The position numbers and the translations under genes are program-made. A DNA stretch of 64,000 nt from RUG11462 sp045539315 (GTDB lineage Bacteria > Bacillota > Clostridia > Oscillospirales > Acutalibacteraceae): contig JAZQFC010000027.1 of assembly GCA_045539315.1 (NCBI GenBank), forward strand, positions 1 to 64,000, in the 5' to 3' direction. Each line of letters starts with the position of its first letter. The stretch's first letter is position 1. Below the pieces are notes generated by a model. The model was not told the origin of the DNA, ran no database searches, and saw only the letters and a list, made by a program, of their open reading frames with translations. Below are positions 62,022 to 64,000 of the stretch, one piece after another.

Positions 62022-62051
62022 AAAAATCGCAAGAGTTTTCTTGCGATTTTT
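62022..62051 (+). terminator. Terminator of hpt
   Basis: AAAAATCGCAAGA / TCTTGCGATTTTT with a GTTT loop. Confidence 0.85.
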
Positions 62052-62081
62052 ATTTTGCAATAAATAATATTACAAATTTTG

Positions 62082-62110
62082 TTGAAATTTGGGTAAAAAT
62101 ATAATATAAT
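62082..62110 (+). promoter_or_regulatory. Promoter of the SPFH gene
   Basis: TTGAAA (62082-62087), 17-bp spacer, TATAAT (62105-62110). Confidence 0.7.
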
Positions 62111-62157
62111 TTATTTATAGGGAAACCTTAATATTTTTTTGAAAAGGGGTATTTATT

Positions 62158-63099
62158 ATGCCATTTTTAATTGCACTTTTTGTTATTTTAGTTATTGTTA
62201 TTCCTAATGTGCGTATTGTACCACAAGCAACTCAATATGTTATTGAGTTTTTAGGAAAATACAAAACCACTTGGGACGCAGGTCTTCATGTTAAAATTCC
62301 GCTTTTAGAAGTTGTTTCTAAAAAAATCACTTTAAAAGAGCAGGTTCTTGATTCCCCACCTCAACCTGTTATCACAAAAGATAATGTTACAATGCAAATT
62401 GATACCGTTATTTATTTCAAAGTGTTTGATGCTAAACTTTACACATACGGCGCTGTTAACCCTATTGCTGCGCTTGAAAATTTAGCAGCTACTACTTTGC
62501 GTAATATCGTTGGTGAGATGGAACTTGACGGCACTTTGACTTCTCGTGATAGAATCAATGGCGATATGACAAAAATTCTTGATGAAGCAACTGATGTTTG
62601 GGGTATTAAAGTTGTTCGTGTCGAACTTAAAAATATTTTGCCACCAAAAGAAATTCAAAGCGCTATGGAAAAGCAGATGAAAGCAGAGCGTGACAGACGT
62701 GAAACTTTATTGCAAGCAGAAGGTCATAAAGCAGCGGCTATCACTCGTGCAGAGGGTGATAAACAGGCTATGATTTTAGCGGCTGAAGGTGAGCGAGATG
62801 CTCGTATTGCAAGAGCAGAAGGTGAAGCAAAAGCAGTTTTACTTGCTAAACAAGCCGAAGCAGACGGTATTAAAGCGCTTATTGAAGCAAACCCTACTGA
62901 TGCTATTCTTGAACTTAAAAAATATGAATCTCTCATTAAAATGGCAGATGGCAAAGCATCTAAAATTATTGTTCCAACTGACGCAGTTGAAGCAGTTAAA
63001 AAGAACGTTACATTCTCGGAAACTACCGGTCTTGGCGATACTACAAAGCCTGCCGAAGATGAGCCGATAGTTGAAAAGCAAGACCCTTGCTGTGATTAA
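62158..63099 (+). CDS. SPFH/Band 7 (stomatin-like) membrane protein
   Basis: 313 aa. N-terminal membrane segment (PFLIALFVILVIVIP), SPFH domain (about 20-175; YVIEFLGKYKTTWDAGLHVKIP, ARRDRINGD-like), then a long charged Ala/Glu coiled coil (about 175-245; AEGHKAAAITRAEGD, AEGERDARIARAEGE). Such proteins form ring oligomers in membrane microdomains and affect protein quality control. The usual NfeD partner is not adjacent. The short C-terminal tail ends in DPCCD, two cysteines that could bind metal or be modified. Confidence 0.9.
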   Translation: MPFLIALFVILVIVIPNVRIVPQATQYVIEFLGKYKTTWDAGLHVKIPLLEVVSKKITLKEQVLDSPPQPVITKDNVTMQIDTVIYFKVFDAKLYTYGAVNPIAALENLAATTLRNIVGEMELDGTLTSRDRINGDMTKILDEATDVWGIKVVRVELKNILPPKEIQSAMEKQMKAERDRRETLLQAEGHKAAAITRAEGDKQAMILAAEGERDARIARAEGEAKAVLLAKQAEADGIKALIEANPTDAILELKKYESLIKMADGKASKIIVPTDAVEAVKKNVTFSETTGLGDTTKPAEDEPIVEKQDPCCD

Positions 63100-63108
63100 T
63101 TTGCACTT

Positions 63109-63136
63109 AAAAAGACCGCTTAAAAGCGGTCTTTTT
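63109..63136. terminator. Bidirectional terminator between SPFH and mazF-like genes
   Basis: AAAAAGACCGCT / AGCGGTCTTTTT with a TAAA loop, between convergent genes. Confidence 0.85.
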
Positions 63137-63152
63137 TTGGCTTTATGTAGTT

Positions 63153-63503
63153 TCATAAAGCGCTTAAGCCGAAACTTACTGATAAAGCCTTATTTATGCC
63201 ATTCATTGCCTGATAATCAAGTGTGCCCATTTTCTCTTTTAGCCTTTGTTTATCAATTGTTCTTATCTGCTCAAGCAAAACAATTGAATCTTTTGCAAGG
63301 CCACAACCCGAAGCATTAATTTTAATATGAGTTGGCAAATTATTTTTAGTTTGCTGACTTGTAATAGCCGCCGCAATTACTGTTGGGCTATATTTATTGC
63401 CCACATCATTTTGCACTATCAAAACAGGGCGCAAACCGCCTTGCTCCGAGCCGATTACAGGACTTAAATCTGCGTAAAATATATCGCCTCGTTTTATTGT
63501 CAC
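63153..63503 (-). CDS. MazF/PemK-family endoribonuclease toxin, no visible antitoxin
   Basis: 116 aa. TIKRGDIFYADLSPVIGSEQGGLRPVLIVQND is split here only by length: the GDIFYADL, GSEQGG and RPVLIVQND segments are the MazF/NdoA core, and the C-terminal half has THIKINASGCGLAKDSIVLLEQIRT-like residues of the same family. GTG 63503 fits both the family start and an AGGAG site; the longer frame to 63554 adds an unrelated 17-residue head. Firmicutes often place a small antitoxin gene just upstream; here the 155 bp to the DUF3048 gene hold none. Confidence 0.88.
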   Translation of the reverse strand: MTIKRGDIFYADLSPVIGSEQGGLRPVLIVQNDVGNKYSPTVIAAAITSQQTKNNLPTHIKINASGCGLAKDSIVLLEQIRTIDKQRLKEKMGTLDYQAMNGINKALSVSFGLSAL

Positions 63504-63625
63504 TTTTATTTCACTCCTATGGCAAATGTTGTTTTCTAATTTTATTTTTGCCAATTTTGTGGTAGTTTAAACAAAACATTTTATTTTCATTATTATTTTA
63601 CGCAAATTTCATTTTTTTGGTACAA

Positions 63626-63654
63626 AAAACACCGCCTATCAAAGACGGTGTTTT
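63626..63654 (-). terminator. Terminator of the DUF3048 gene
   Basis: Minus strand AAAACACCG / CGGTGTTTT with an 11-nt loop, then TTG; the gene ends at 63659. Confidence 0.7.
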
Positions 63655-63658
63655 ATAT

Positions 63659-64000
63659 TTATTGCGCTGCTTGAGTAGTTGTTGCAGTTTCAAATGGCTC
63701 AATATCAAGCGATGATTTATAATCACTATCTGTAAAGCAAATATATGAATTACCTGCGTTTAATTTTAACTCGCTACCATCTGTGTTTTTAAATACTAAC
63801 GGTGCAGTTTCGCTAACCTTTTCCCATTTAATTGCTTTGTAACTGCCTTCACTGAAATAGTAACCCTCACCAGAGCCAAACTCTGTTTTCATATGGTAAC
63901 CATCAGACAAACTATGAATATCTGTAAACAATACAAATACGTTTTTAAATCTTTCTTTATCGCCTGTTTTATAATCAACCAAATTTACTGAACTATTTCC
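63659..64000 (-). CDS. DUF3048 (YerB-type) lipoprotein, C-terminal part
   Basis: Reading frame open to the right edge, so the gene is cut by the window. The visible 113 residues match the C-terminal DUF3048 domain: KNVFVLFTDI, GSGEGYYFSEGSYKAIKWEK, LVFKNTDGSELKLNAGNSYICF. These are secreted lipoproteins in Clostridia and Bacilli with unknown role. The protein ends in an Ala/Thr tail (TATTTQAAQ). Confidence 0.8.
   Translation of the reverse strand, partial: GNSSVNLVDYKTGDKERFKNVFVLFTDIHSLSDGYHMKTEFGSGEGYYFSEGSYKAIKWEKVSETAPLVFKNTDGSELKLNAGNSYICFTDSDYKSSLDIEPFETATTTQAAQ

Overview
The window reads as a chromosomal segment of a low-GC, AT-biased Firmicute of class Clostridia. The SCIFF peptide with its radical SAM maturase, the T-box-led amino acid operon, a TrpR/YerC-type regulator, an ECF transporter S component and many secreted polysaccharide-active proteins with Ig-like, Fn3-like and Cys-rich modules suggest an uncultured gut or rumen Oscillospirales/Ruminococcaceae-like bacterium. 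The placement below class level is inference.

Layout. At 1-195 there is a strong minus-strand promoter and an rRNA-type leader running off the left edge. Positions 385-6043 hold secreted proteins (a BspA-like LRR protein, an SGNH esterase with carbohydrate-binding-like domains, a 48-aa acidic peptide) and an AraC-type regulator broken by one in-frame stop. Positions 6045-17479 hold one long minus-strand leucine/isoleucine/valine operon: promoter, Leu-specific T-box, leuA-leuC-leuD-leuB-ilvA-ridA-ilvB-ilvN-ilvC-ilvD. After a DUF815 ATPase comes the plus-strand histidine operon, 18811-27243: a YerC-type regulator, a hisZ-hisG fusion, hisD-C-B-H-A-F-IE and a PHP phosphatase. SCIFF (scfA), its maturase scfB and a PLP decarboxylase follow (27267-30221). 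A module with a secreted three-repeat protein and a tiny ribbon-helix-helix protein is bracketed by two identical 38-bp terminator copies. Then come pgk-tpiA-gpmI (minus), coaX-ECF-pepP (plus), a GH5 lipoprotein, tRNA-His, a Big2 protein, a MATE pump, tRNA-Arg, an unusual P-type ATPase, a phosphohexomutase, a carbohydrate-linked gene pair, tRNA-fMet, a DUF554 protein, cysK, a 1744-aa GH16/CE2 protein, glnA, a histidine phosphatase, an AraC regulator, hpt, an SPFH protein, a MazF-like toxin and the end of a DUF3048 lipoprotein.

The most unusual signal is a 117-bp element found twice, once downstream of tRNA-His (40879-40995) and once, on the other strand, downstream of tRNA-Arg (43741-43857). 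Each copy lies between the intact tRNA and a second copy of the last 22 nt of that same tRNA. Each begins with an inverted T-arm sequence, then folds as three successive hairpins that show compensatory changes between copies, and ends in CTCGAATCC, which runs into the duplicated tRNA end. The Arg locus also has an 85-bp tandem repeat with a 180-bp period and a truncated third copy. It has the architecture of a very small non-autonomous element that inserts at tRNA 3' ends and restores the gene; no protein-coding capacity is visible in it.

How the genes fit together. The biosynthetic operons carry their own control signals (T-box, palindromic operator over a promoter). RidA sits beside IlvA, whose enamine product it clears. 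The secreted enzymes (GH16, CE2, GH5, SGNH esterases) point to growth on acetylated plant or yeast polysaccharides, with the two AraC regulators as candidate local controllers. Nearly all genes have clear Shine-Dalgarno sites, and most transcription units end in simple hairpin-plus-T terminators, several of them shared between convergent genes.
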